Numbered from the stretch's first letter, positions 1-6,166 are shown. The stretch: 7,298 nt of DNA from Peptococcaceae bacterium UBA3933 (GCA_002385805.1 DGEF01000123.1:1-7298); one strand, 5' to 3'. Translations and numbers: made by a program. The notes: generated from the sequence alone by a model not told the origin.

Positions 1-105
1 AAAAAAAAGATTTTATTATATATATTTTTTTTTTAAAAATAATTTTATTATATTTTTTTTTTTTTTATTTTTATTTTTTTTACCTTTTTTTTTAGAAGGG
101 AAAAA
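1..105. other. degraded, homopolymer-rich contig end
   Basis: Almost every base is A or T in long runs, with only a few C or G. It interrupts a well-conserved coding sequence: reading ino1 on the minus strand, the protein matches its family as far as ...INAMPVF and then turns into a Lys/Asn/Phe string. No normal gene or regulatory signal is visible. I infer poor base calls or a mis-extended assembly end, not biology. A genuine frame-disrupting insertion of A/T DNA cannot be excluded. Confidence 0.7.
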
Positions 106-606
106 AAAAACAGGCATGGCATTAATAAAACCTATGTTGGCGTCTAGAGCAGCCTGAGCATAGAATTTCACTGCTTCCTCTGAACCTACCGGCAGGTAGT
201 TGATCAACATTTCAGCTCCGCTTTCTTTAAGGACTTTTACCACATCACAGGGCTCTTCATCTGCTACCAGGAAAGTATTGTCTTCCGGATAATTAGCCAT
301 GTGCTCACTTACCCCGTCTAAAACAGGACCCATATGTACTTCAACAGGGTAATCAGGTAATTGAGCATAAAAGACAGTAGTACAGTTAGGTTTGGCCAGG
401 AGAGCTTCTTTAAGTTTTTTACCTACTTTACGCTTGTCTATATCAAAAGCGGCAACTACTTCTATATCTCCAGGTGTATAGCCTCCTAGATCGTAATTTA
501 AAAGGCCAATTGTATTTTCCGGTGAATTTTTATACATTTCAATACCTTGGAGTAGTGCACTGGCACAGTTACCTATTCCCGCAATAGCAACCTTTATTTT
601 GGACAT
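16..606 (-). CDS. ino1: myo-inositol-1-phosphate synthase, N-terminal part; C-terminus lost at contig end
   Basis: NAD-dependent inositol-3-phosphate synthase converts glucose 6-phosphate to 1L-myo-inositol 1-phosphate in the cytoplasm. This is the first step toward inositol lipids, inositol thiols or, in some thermophiles, di-inositol phosphate solutes. Residues 6-22 form the Rossmann nucleotide-binding loop (GIGNCAS), and residues 136-143 are the conserved NYLPVGSE segment. The overall pattern resembles the short actinobacterial/archaeal class, usually about 360-370 aa. Only about the first 167 residues look authentic; from about base 105 leftward the frame reads through poly-A/T sequence to a chance stop at 16. 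An upstream in-frame ATG at 624 exists. I prefer the ATG at 604-606 because GGAGGAG lies 7 bases ahead of it and family N-termini begin just before the Rossmann strand. The gene sits behind a CIRCE promoter and two tandem terminators, which suggests stress control. Family assignment is secure; the metabolic end product is not. Confidence 0.88.
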   Translation of the reverse strand: MSKIKVAIAGIGNCASALLQGIEMYKNSPENTIGLLNYDLGGYTPGDIEVVAAFDIDKRKVGKKLKEALLAKPNCTTVFYAQLPDYPVEVHMGPVLDGVSEHMANYPEDNTFLVADEEPCDVVKVLKESGAEMLINYLPVGSEEAVKFYAQAALDANIGFINAMPVFFFPSKKKGKKNKNKKKKNIIKLFLKKKYI

Positions 607-701
607 CTCATATCTCCTCCTCATTTAAGATAATTATTTAATTTCTGTCTTTTAAGAAGAGACTAAACCATTTACTCAACTCCTTTCTGAAATTAATTAA
701 C

Positions 702-728
702 AAAAAAACTCCCATCTTATATGGGAGT
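702..728 (-). terminator. leftward terminator T2 in the ino1 leader
   Basis: Read on the minus strand, an 8-bp perfect stem (721-728 with 708-715, ACTCCCAT/ATGGGAGT) closes a 5-base loop. It is followed at once by about seven T residues (708-702). No T run follows the hairpin on the plus strand, so it works leftward only. It lies about 95 bases before the ino1 start, so it must be passed or prevented for ino1 expression from the CIRCE promoter. Confidence 0.7.
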
Positions 729-775
729 GTAGAAAAAACTATTTTTTATTAAAATGCACAAAAAAACACTCCCAT
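721..775 (-). promoter_or_regulatory. candidate antiterminator helix linking T1 and T2
   Basis: Bases 766-775 and 721-730 are a perfect 10-bp inverted repeat separated by 35 bases. In the leftward RNA this pairs the 3' half of terminator T1 with the 5' half of terminator T2. Forming it disrupts both terminators at once, and forming either terminator prevents it. This is the geometry of an attenuation switch. The helix is seen directly; that it acts as an antiterminator is inference. Confidence 0.45.
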
Positions 776-805
776 TAGTACGTCATAAAACGTGCAAACA
801 AGAGT
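760..805 (-). terminator. leftward terminator T1 in the ino1 leader
   Basis: On the minus strand the arms at 797-805 and 768-776 give nine continuous pairs, three of them G-U. An inner ACGT/ACGT stem (790-793 with 780-783) and a 6-base loop sit inside. After one G comes a seven-T run (766-760). On the plus strand the three G-U pairs become C-A mismatches, so the structure is specific to leftward RNA. Transcripts from the CIRCE promoter ending here would be about 110 nt long. Confidence 0.6.
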
Positions 806-869
806 AGTTTTTTTGAAGAGTTTTTAAGTTAAACCACAAATTATTAGCACTCATCACAGAGGGCTGCTA
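760..869 (-). ncRNA. candidate CIRCE-controlled leader RNA / small RNA upstream of ino1
   Basis: From the predicted start near 869 to terminator T1 there is no credible reading frame, so early termination would release a ~110-nt noncoding RNA. The part before T1 is A/U-rich and little structured. It may simply be the attenuated 5' leader of ino1. I recognise no known riboswitch class (no T-box, S-box, GEMM or similar signature). Existence as a stable RNA is inference. Confidence 0.35.
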
Positions 870-870
870 A
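844..870 (-). promoter_or_regulatory. CIRCE element, HrcA repressor operator
   Basis: The plus strand reads TTAGCACTC, nine spacer bases, then GGCTGCTAA. The CIRCE consensus is TTAGCACTC-N9-GAGTGCTAA, so the left arm is perfect, the spacer is exactly nine, and the right arm matches 7 of 9. It covers the predicted transcription start of the leftward promoter at 876-904, the classical repression position. HrcA normally controls groESL and dnaK operons; here the only downstream gene in the window is ino1. Confidence 0.82.
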
Positions 871-875
871 CAATA

Positions 876-904
876 ATTATAACCATCTTTTGCTAACTTT
901 GCAA
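876..904 (-). promoter_or_regulatory. sigma-A type promoter for the ino1 leader
   Basis: On the minus strand the -35 box TTGCAA (904-899, 4 of 6) is followed by a 17-base spacer and a perfect TATAAT -10 box (881-876). The start is predicted near 869, inside the CIRCE element. It lies between the hsp20 terminator and the ino1 leader, so it fires leftward toward ino1. Confidence 0.8.
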
Positions 905-923
905 GTTGTTTTTTAAAGTATAT

Positions 924-960
924 AAAAAATCCTTCTCCCCGATAAGGAGAAGGATTTTTT
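924..960 (-). terminator. hsp20 transcription terminator
   Basis: A 15-bp perfect inverted repeat (924-938 with 946-960) with a 7-base loop is flanked by A and T runs, so it could act in both directions. It starts 11 bases after the hsp20 stop codon and separates hsp20 from the CIRCE promoter, which makes ino1 an independent transcript. Confidence 0.85.
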
Positions 961-971
961 AGGAAGCGATT

Positions 972-1415
972 TCAATGAAAATCAATATTAATTCTTTTTC
1001 TGGTGGTAGATTGAACCTTAGGCATGCGTATTTCTAATACACCGTTTTTATAAGTTGCTTTTACTCCTTCTGTAGAAACAGGAGCCGGTAACCCAATTGT
1101 CCGTTGAAAACGACCGTAGAAACGCTCTTGTCGGTGGAAGTTTTCTTCTTTTATTTCATTCATTTTATTTACAGTACCACTTATCATTAGTAAATTATTG
1201 TCGACTTCAATGTTTACATCCTCTTTGTTTTCTAATCCTGGCAGCTCACACAGTGCGATAACTTCCTTTTCTGTTTCATAAACATCAATCCTGGGGTTAC
1301 TGAAATTTGACCTTAGTCCCGTGTTCATAGTCGGATAGTCGGTGGAAAAGAATCTTTCCAATTCACGCCGCAAATGGTCCATTTGCCTAAATGGTTCATA
1401 AGGGATTAAGGACAT
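972..1415 (-). CDS. hsp20: small heat-shock protein, Hsp20/alpha-crystallin family
   Basis: This is an ATP-independent holdase chaperone that binds unfolding proteins in the cytoplasm and forms oligomers. The 147-aa length is typical. An N-terminal arm (about 1-40, with a PF..MDHLRREL segment) leads into the alpha-crystallin domain (about 41-137). That domain carries ELPGL near residues 57-61 and the hallmark A-x-x-x-NGVLEIRMPK at 120-133. The C-terminal INI at 142-144 fits the I-x-I oligomerisation motif. The start at 1413-1415 has GGAGGTGT (1421-1428) five bases upstream. A terminator lies on each side, so it is probably monocistronic. I found no convincing promoter in the A/T-rich 67 bases upstream and no CIRCE or CtsR box there. 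The CIRCE element at 844-870 lies downstream of this gene and faces away from it. Confidence 0.93.
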   Translation of the reverse strand: MSLIPYEPFRQMDHLRRELERFFSTDYPTMNTGLRSNFSNPRIDVYETEKEVIALCELPGLENKEDVNIEVDNNLLMISGTVNKMNEIKEENFHRQERFYGRFQRTIGLPAPVSTEGVKATYKNGVLEIRMPKVQSTTRKRINIDFH

Positions 1416-1482
1416 AATTCACACCTCCATACTTTTTTATTTTATATTTTGTAATTTTAGTTTCATTTATTCTTTTAAATAA

Positions 1483-1504
1483 AAAAGCCCTCAAAAGGGC
1501 TTTT
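1483..1504 (-). terminator. htrA transcription terminator
   Basis: AAAAGCCC and GGGCTTTT form an 8-bp stem around a 6-base loop. On the minus strand it ends in about six T residues (1486-1481). It begins four bases after the htrA stop codon. The T run on the other side is shorter, so leftward use is favoured. Confidence 0.82.
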
Positions 1505-1507
1505 CTC

Positions 1508-2602
1508 CTATCTGGCTTCAATTATTACCGGTATGGACAAAAATTTATTATCCCGATAAATTAAAATATTTACTTTTTCACCAATTTTTCTTTTGGCCAC
1601 CTCCTCTGATAATTGCTTTGGGTCATTAATTTTTATTTTATTAAATTCCAGGATTATATCGCCTCTTCTGATACCTGCTTTTTGAGCTGGGGAATTATCG
1701 GCAACGGCACTGATTAAAATACCGGTAGATTTTTCTAAACCAAAGTAATTAGCCAGCTCTTTGGTAAGAGGCTGCATATAGACACCTAACCAGGGTCTGA
1801 TTACTTTCCCTTCATTAATTAATTGATCTAACACCTGGGTAACAGTTGAACTGGGAATAGCAAAGCCTATCCCTTGAGCCCGGGAATTAATAGCTGTATT
1901 AATACCTACAACTTTACCCCGGAGGTCGATTAAAGGACCGCCACTGTTTCCGGGATTTATTGAAGCATCTGTTTGCAAAAGGTCTTTAAATTCATTGCCA
2001 TTTATAGTTACAGGCCTGCCTTTGGCGCTGATAACACCTACAGTTACTGTATGGTCCAGTCCATAAGGATTGCCGATGGCTATAACCCAACTACCTACTT
2101 CTAAAGAATTGGTATCACCAAATTCTAAAAACGGTAACTTTTTATCTACTTCAATTTTTAAAACGGCTAAATCCAGTTGTTTATCATAACCAACTACTTT
2201 GGCTGAATATGGTTCTTTTCGACTGGTTAAATATACATTTATTTGGGAGGAGTTTTCAATAACATGATGATTGGTTACTATATAACCGTCTGGGGAAATA
2301 ATGAACCCAGAACCTAAGCCTTGTTGTATTTCCGATTGACTGAATTGGTCACCGAAGAATTCACGAAAGAAGGGATCATTAAAAAAAGGATTATAAAGGG
2401 GTTCTTTTTTTACTATAGTTTCAATTTTTACTACAGCTGGTCCTGTTTGTTTGACGATATTTTGTATTGTATTAGGCCCCAGAAAAGGATTTGAGGAAAC
2501 TTGGTTAGCTTCTGCCTCTAACCTAAATATGAAAATTGTTAACAATGATGTTAGGCAAATAAGTAAGAAAACCCCGATTATTGATTTTTTGGTTGTTCTC
2601 AT
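1508..2602 (-). CDS. htrA: HtrA/DegP-like membrane-anchored serine protease with one PDZ domain
   Basis: This protease degrades or refolds damaged proteins at the outer face of the membrane. It is 364 aa long. Residues 8-27 form a single N-terminal membrane segment preceded by basic residues, with no clear cleavage site, so it is likely an anchor. A trypsin-like domain spans about 50-265 with the full triad: His113 in TNHHV, Asp144 in QLDLAVLKI and Ser220 in NPGNSGGP. A PDZ domain covers about 270-360 (GVYMQPL, NSPAQKAGIRRGDII). A Phe/Asn-rich stretch at 70-90 matches the variable LA-loop region. The ATG at 2600-2602 is chosen over an in-frame ATG at 2635 because AAGGAGG lies eight bases before it and the shorter form begins with MRTTKK directly ahead of the membrane segment. 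It has its own promoter and terminator and is divergent from the ABC operon. Confidence 0.93.
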   Translation of the reverse strand: MRTTKKSIIGVFLLICLTSLLTIFIFRLEAEANQVSSNPFLGPNTIQNIVKQTGPAVVKIETIVKKEPLYNPFFNDPFFREFFGDQFSQSEIQQGLGSGFIISPDGYIVTNHHVIENSSQINVYLTSRKEPYSAKVVGYDKQLDLAVLKIEVDKKLPFLEFGDTNSLEVGSWVIAIGNPYGLDHTVTVGVISAKGRPVTINGNEFKDLLQTDASINPGNSGGPLIDLRGKVVGINTAINSRAQGIGFAIPSSTVTQVLDQLINEGKVIRPWLGVYMQPLTKELANYFGLEKSTGILISAVADNSPAQKAGIRRGDIILEFNKIKINDPKQLSEEVAKRKIGEKVNILIYRDNKFLSIPVIIEAR

Positions 2603-2652
2603 GATTATTGCCTCCTTGCTGATAATCATTAACAAAAAAGTCTCTAATAATA

Positions 2653-2681
2653 TATTTAATTACTGAATTCTAAAAAGTCAA
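2653..2681 (-). promoter_or_regulatory. candidate htrA promoter
   Basis: On the minus strand a good -35 box, TTGACT (2681-2676, 5 of 6), is followed at 17 bases by TAAATA (2658-2653), a weak -10. Other A/T-rich -10 candidates lie just downstream at poorer spacing. It sits about 50 bases before the htrA start. Confidence 0.45.
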
Positions 2682-2694
2682 ACTAGGAATAATA

Positions 2695-2723
2695 TTTATA
2701 TTTTAATTTTGGAGTGCTATAAT
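2695..2723 (+). promoter_or_regulatory. extended -10 promoter of the ABC operon leader
   Basis: TTTATA (2695-2700, 4 of 6) is followed by a 17-base spacer and a perfect TATAAT at 2718-2723. TG at 2715-2716 supplies an extended -10 element. The start should fall near 2730, giving a leader of about 230 bases before the NEW3 gene. It is back to back with the htrA promoter. Confidence 0.72.
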
Positions 2724-2729
2724 ATCTTC

Positions 2730-2851
2730 TAGAAATTTACCATGTTAGCAAGTAACGGTTTAGGCAACTTAAACGGTTGTTTGCTTTTGGTAAATAGAAA
2801 ATTTTAAATGTGTTAAGCAATAAGTGCCTAAACCTTTCTGGGCACTTTTTT
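2730..2851 (+). ncRNA. candidate attenuator/riboswitch-like leader of the ABC operon
   Basis: Three mutually exclusive structures are visible. (1) A 5' hairpin at 2747-2785: ten pairs (two G-U), a G-G mismatch (2757/2775), five pairs, and a GGCAACT loop. (2) A long-range helix of 14 bp with one bulged A between 2757-2771 and 2821-2834, extended by TTGCTT (2781-2786) with AAGCAA (2815-2820). (3) The terminator at 2823-2851. Helix 2 takes the 5' strand of the terminator and the loop of hairpin 1, so hairpin 1 should favour termination and helix 2 read-through. The GGCA in the hairpin loop is complementary to TGCC of the terminator stem. I recognise no known riboswitch family. The pairings are seen; the regulatory role is inferred. 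Confidence 0.6.
2823..2851 (+). terminator. leader terminator upstream of the ABC operon
   Basis: AGTGCC (2823-2828) pairs with GGCACT (2841-2846), followed by six T residues (2846-2851). No gene ends just upstream on this strand; the htrA gene points away. Its likely use is premature termination of the leader. Confidence 0.72.
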
Positions 2852-2891
2852 GTTATTGACGGTTACTTTTTTAATTGAGGGAGGTGAGAAA

Positions 2892-2960
2892 TTGCAACTT
2901 CCCCAGATTGATAAAATAAGTCTAAATTATACTTATCTTGTTAAAGGGAGGGTAATTTGA
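2892..2960 (+). CDS. candidate 22-aa leader peptide before the NEW3 gene
   Basis: A TTG at 2892 follows a very strong ribosome binding site (GGGAGGTGA, from 2879) at a normal distance. It opens a frame beginning MQLPQIDK that stops at 2958-2960. The next gene starts one base later at 2962, and that gene's GGGAGG lies inside this frame, so the two would be translationally coupled. The peptide has no signal sequence, no membrane segment and no run of one amino acid typical of an attenuation peptide. I do not recognise it. Support comes from the binding site and spacing only. The strong site could alternatively belong to a decayed or unused start. Confidence 0.4.
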   Translation: MQLPQIDKISLNYTYLVKGRVI

Positions 2961-2961
2961 A

Positions 2962-4161
2962 TTGAAAAACAAAAGAGGTTTAATTTTCAGTAATGGCAGA
3001 AACATGTTAGTTTTATTAGTAGTTTCATTAATATTTACAATTTTCGTTATAGAAACCAACGAAGCTAATGCTGCAAATAGCCTGGTATTATCCACGAGGT
3101 ACCCAGGTATCAGTGCAGCTAAAGGAGAAAAAATTACTTTTCCTTTGCAAATAAAAAATAATAGTAATACCGGTCAGATTGTTAACGTAGAAGTTTACTC
3201 CCACCCTGAAAATTGGCATGTATCTTTAAGAGGAAGTGGGCGCTTTATTCATCAGGTTTTTGTAGATAGTATGGATTATACTTCTTTTGATTTAGTTGTT
3301 AATATCCCTAATGACGTGGAACCTGGAAAATATTCTTTGCAAGTTGTAGCTCAAAGTGAAAACGGCTCCGGAAAAGACAACCTGAAGATAAACATAAATA
3401 TTGCTGAAGGGGGAGCGGGCAACGAAGAGTTAGTTGCCAAGTATTCAGAACTGAAAGGATCCAGTGATGCAACCTTTAAATTTAAAATCGATCTTACTAA
3501 TAATGGGAATACGGAACAGGTCTACAGTTTAGGGGCCCAGGCGGAAGAAGGCTGGCAGGTCAGTTTCAAACCATCTTATGAAAATCAGGAAGTTGCCAGT
3601 ATTGGTGTTGGCCCCGGGGATACGGTAAGTTTGGAGGTTACAGTAAAACCGCCGGTTAATGTTAAAGCCGGTACTTATACAATACCTGTTCAAGCTGTCA
3701 GTTCAGCCAGTAGAGTAACAGAAGAGTTAAAAATAATCATCAGCGGCACCTATAAAATGGAATTTTCCACTCCTTCTGGAAAACTTAATACAGATATCGT
3801 TGCGGGAAGAGAAAAAAAGGTTAATTTAGAAGTGAAAAATACAGGAAGTGCGGAATTAAATAATATTAATTTTTCTTCCAGTCAGCCCATTGATTGGTCA
3901 GTAACCTTTGAACCGGAAAGCATACCTAATTTAAAACCAGGGGAAAGTCGCCAAGTTACAGCTACTATTGTTGCGGCTAATAAAGCCATAGCCGGTGATT
4001 ATTTAGTTTCCTTGGAAGCCGCCACCCAGGAAGTAAGAAGCAGTGCCGATCTGAGGGTAACTGTTAAAACCTCCACTCTTTGGGGTATTATCGGTTTCTT
4101 AATAATCTTAGCCGTAATTTTTGCTATTTATAAAGCTTTCCAAGTTTTCGGGAGGCGATAA
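2962..4161 (+). CDS. exported NEW3-repeat protein with C-terminal membrane anchor
   Basis: This 399-aa protein is predicted to lie outside the membrane and to be tethered by its C-terminus. An N-terminal signal (hydrophobic core about 15-30) ends in an AxA-type site near residue 37 (ANA|AN). Three beta-sandwich repeats of the NEW3 (NPCBM-associated) kind follow at about 41-148, 155-262 and 266-370. Each has a Leu/Ile-Lys/Thr-Asn-x-Gly/Ser strand, a W-x-V-S/T-F/L strand (WHVSL, WQVSF, WSVTF) and a PG(K/T)Y or AGDYL turn near its end. One transmembrane helix lies at about 373-391 with a basic tail. The TTG start has GGGAGG upstream. The ATPase gene follows after two bases. In known genomes such proteins often sit beside ABC-2 transporters; the substrate is unknown. 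It may act as an extracellular partner or adaptor for the transporter. Confidence 0.82.
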   Translation: MKNKRGLIFSNGRNMLVLLVVSLIFTIFVIETNEANAANSLVLSTRYPGISAAKGEKITFPLQIKNNSNTGQIVNVEVYSHPENWHVSLRGSGRFIHQVFVDSMDYTSFDLVVNIPNDVEPGKYSLQVVAQSENGSGKDNLKININIAEGGAGNEELVAKYSELKGSSDATFKFKIDLTNNGNTEQVYSLGAQAEEGWQVSFKPSYENQEVASIGVGPGDTVSLEVTVKPPVNVKAGTYTIPVQAVSSASRVTEELKIIISGTYKMEFSTPSGKLNTDIVAGREKKVNLEVKNTGSAELNNINFSSSQPIDWSVTFEPESIPNLKPGESRQVTATIVAANKAIAGDYLVSLEAATQEVRSSADLRVTVKTSTLWGIIGFLIILAVIFAIYKAFQVFGRR

Positions 4162-4163
4162 GT

Positions 4164-5150
4164 TTGACCTCCAAAAATAATCTTCTAAAAAAGAATTTTA
4201 TAGTAGAAACAATTAATCTCACCAAAAAATACGGGGATATTACTGCGGTAAATAATTTAAATTTACAAGTGGAAGAAGGTACTGTTTTTGGATTGCTAGG
4301 GCCAAACGGAGCCGGCAAAACAACCACAATTCTCATGCTTTTAGGTCTAACGGAACCCAGTTCAGGCCAGGCTTTTGTGGCTGGGTATGATTCAACTCGT
4401 AATCCTATCCAAGTGAAATCCATAGTAGGCTATCTTCCTGATAATGTGGGATTTTATGAGGAAATGACGGGGATAGAAAATTTACTTTATACAGCAGCTT
4501 TAAACGGTATACCCAAAAACCAGGCTAAAATTCGTATTGAACAAGCCTTAGAAAGAGTAGGATTAAAAGATACAGGGAAGCGAAGAGTAGGGGAGTATTC
4601 CCGGGGAATGCGCCAGCGGTTAGGAATAGCTGATGTTTTAGTTAAAGACCCTAAATTAATAATCATGGATGAGCCCACTTTAGGTATCGACCCGGAAGGG
4701 ATTCATGATTTATTAAACTTAATTAAAGATTTAGCTCATCAGGATGGTCGGACTATCTTAATTTCTTCCCATTTATTACACCAAATACAAAAAATATGTG
4801 ATAAAGTAGGCATATTCGTTGAAGGAAAACTTATGGCCAGTGGAACTATAGATGAATTACAACATCAGTTAGCCGGTGGCAGTGACCACGTAGAGATTGA
4901 ACTTAAGACGGTTCCTTTTGATGACGGGTTATTAAAAATCTGCCAAAAAATTAATGGTGTTTTAAATTATCAATGGAGTGAAGATTATCTTTTATTGCAA
5001 TGTGAGCAGGATGTAAGGGAAGAATTAAGCAAAAAATTATATGAAAACAATTATCTTCCTCTTCACCTACAATTAAGAGGAATATCTTTGGATTCTATTT
5101 ACCTAAGGTATTTCCAAAAAGAGGAGGGATATGGTGGAGGGTTTAGCTAA
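4164..5150 (+). CDS. ABC-2 type transporter ATP-binding protein
   Basis: This is the cytoplasmic ATPase that powers the adjacent permease, of the CcmA/NatA-like export class. It is 328 aa long. Walker A is GPNGAGKT at 46-53, the signature is YSRGMRQ at 145-151 in place of LSGGQ, Walker B with the catalytic Glu is LIIMDEP at 165-171, the D-loop is GID at 174-176, and the switch His203 lies in SSH. At the Q-loop the usual Gln after YLP is Asp93, a variation common in this subfamily. A C-terminal extension from about 240 resembles the regulatory tail often seen in drug and antibiotic exporters. The TTG start follows GGAGG by eight bases, and the gene begins two bases after the NEW3 stop. Its 3' end overlaps the permease start by 20 bases, so coupled translation is likely. 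The ATPase assignment is certain; the transported substrate is not known. Confidence 0.93.
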   Translation: MTSKNNLLKKNFIVETINLTKKYGDITAVNNLNLQVEEGTVFGLLGPNGAGKTTTILMLLGLTEPSSGQAFVAGYDSTRNPIQVKSIVGYLPDNVGFYEEMTGIENLLYTAALNGIPKNQAKIRIEQALERVGLKDTGKRRVGEYSRGMRQRLGIADVLVKDPKLIIMDEPTLGIDPEGIHDLLNLIKDLAHQDGRTILISSHLLHQIQKICDKVGIFVEGKLMASGTIDELQHQLAGGSDHVEIELKTVPFDDGLLKICQKINGVLNYQWSEDYLLLQCEQDVREELSKKLYENNYLPLHLQLRGISLDSIYLRYFQKEEGYGGGFS

Positions 5151-6105
5151 AATTATAGGCTCCAACAAAGGCTTAAGTGCCGTCATTGCTAAAGAAGTAG
5201 GAGATCATCTAAGTGGTAAACGTTTTCTTATCCTTTCTCTTTTAATAATCGTAATCTGTTTAGGTTCTCTTTATGTGGCAGCCAGTACCATTAGAAGTTC
5301 TGTGGGTCGTGACCAATTAGATTTTGTGTTTCTAAGACTTTATACTTCTTCCGGTTCATCTATGCCTTTTTCTTTCATATCTTTTATAGCTTTTTTAGGC
5401 CCTTTAATTGGTTTAACCTTAGGTTTTGACGCAATTAACGGGGAAAGGGATAGGAGAACACTTAGCCGGGTGCTGGCCCAACCTATTTATCGTGATGCTT
5501 TAATTAACGGCAAGTTTATAGCCGGGGTCATGGTGGTGTTTTTCATGATTTTCGGGTTAGGTTTCTTAGTAGCCGGATTAGGAATAATTTTGACAGGAGT
5601 TCCCCCTACTTTTGATGAATTATGCAGGCTTTTAGCTTATTTAACATTAAGTGTTATCTATATATCTTTTTGGTTAGCCCTGGCTATTTTATTTTCCCTT
5701 TTATTTAGACAAACTTCAACCTCTGCTTTAGCAGGAATTGCTGTTTGGTTATTCTTGGCCTTTTTTGCAACTCTCTTAGCAGGAATGATTGCTGACGGGA
5801 TTTTTCCCGTTAGTGATAACTCTAATGTAGACCAGGTTTTAGCCAATGATAAAGTAAAGAAAACATTAAGTAGGTTATCTCCAACTTTTCTTTATGAAGA
5901 AGCTGTAGTGACCATAATGAATCCTTCTGTAAGGACTTTAGGTCCTATATTGTTATCTCAGGCAGTGGGGGCTATCCAGGGCACTCTTTCTTTTACGCAA
6001 AGTTTATTGTTAATCTGGCCGCAACTGGTAGGATTAATTGGGGCTACATTAATTTGTTTTGCTCTGGCTTATATTAATTTCATGAAACAAGAAATTAGGG
6101 CATAA
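5131..6105 (+). CDS. ABC-2 type transporter permease
   Basis: This is the integral membrane partner of the preceding ATPase, 324 aa long. Six hydrophobic segments lie at about 32-52, 80-99, 129-155, 168-192, 198-219 and 296-316. The cytoplasmic loop after the second segment has [20 protein letters not shown] at 99-118, which matches the coupling region of ABC-2/NosY-like permeases (FD.I.GER..GTL..LLS.P). A long external region of about 75 residues (220-295) precedes the last helix. The ATG at 5131 is only three bases after AGGAGG; a GTG at 5134 is better spaced and may be the true start. The ATPase overlap implies one mRNA. Stops are TAA TAA in tandem, then a terminator. Confidence 0.9.
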   Translation: MVEGLAKIIGSNKGLSAVIAKEVGDHLSGKRFLILSLLIIVICLGSLYVAASTIRSSVGRDQLDFVFLRLYTSSGSSMPFSFISFIAFLGPLIGLTLGFDAINGERDRRTLSRVLAQPIYRDALINGKFIAGVMVVFFMIFGLGFLVAGLGIILTGVPPTFDELCRLLAYLTLSVIYISFWLALAILFSLLFRQTSTSALAGIAVWLFLAFFATLLAGMIADGIFPVSDNSNVDQVLANDKVKKTLSRLSPTFLYEEAVVTIMNPSVRTLGPILLSQAVGAIQGTLSFTQSLLLIWPQLVGLIGATLICFALAYINFMKQEIRA

Positions 6106-6124
6106 TAAATTAATGTATTAAAAT

Positions 6125-6166
6125 AAAAAATAAAGGGATTGCTTTTTAACAAACCCTTTATTTTTT
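6125..6166 (+). terminator. terminator of the ABC operon
   Basis: A 13-bp perfect stem (6125-6137 with 6154-6166) flanked by A and T runs encloses a 16-base loop. It lies 20 bases after the permease stop. It could work in both directions, but only the plus-strand operon needs it here. Confidence 0.85.

Noticed and set aside
700..805. CRISPR or dispersed repeat array based on the ACTCCCAT copies
   Set aside because: The copies are short, alternate in orientation, and are better explained as arms of RNA hairpins.
844..1415. CIRCE element as the operator of hsp20
   Set aside because: It lies downstream of hsp20, beyond the hsp20 terminator, and overlaps a promoter that points away from hsp20.
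2451..2666. Plus-strand frame of 71 codons over the htrA start region
   Set aside because: It lies antisense to the conserved htrA N-terminus and its upstream region, has no binding site, and is explained by A/T-rich sequence.
2741..2851. Known riboswitch (T-box, S-box, GEMM c-di-GMP, preQ1, fluoride) in the ABC leader
   Set aside because: None of their conserved cores is present; only the general switch layout is seen.
2856..2884. Second promoter with TTGACG (-35) after the leader terminator
   Set aside because: No acceptable -10 box lies at 16-18 bases; that position is the purine-rich ribosome binding site.
4124..4423. Minus-strand frame of 99 codons over the ATPase gene
   Set aside because: It is antisense to the Walker A region and composition-driven, with no family resemblance.
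4487..4678. Minus-strand frame of 63 codons within the ATPase gene
   Set aside because: It is a shadow of the strongly conserved signature/Walker B region and has no promoter or binding site.
5658..5846. Minus-strand frame of 62 codons within the permease gene
   Set aside because: It is the mirror of hydrophobic permease codons and has no independent signal.
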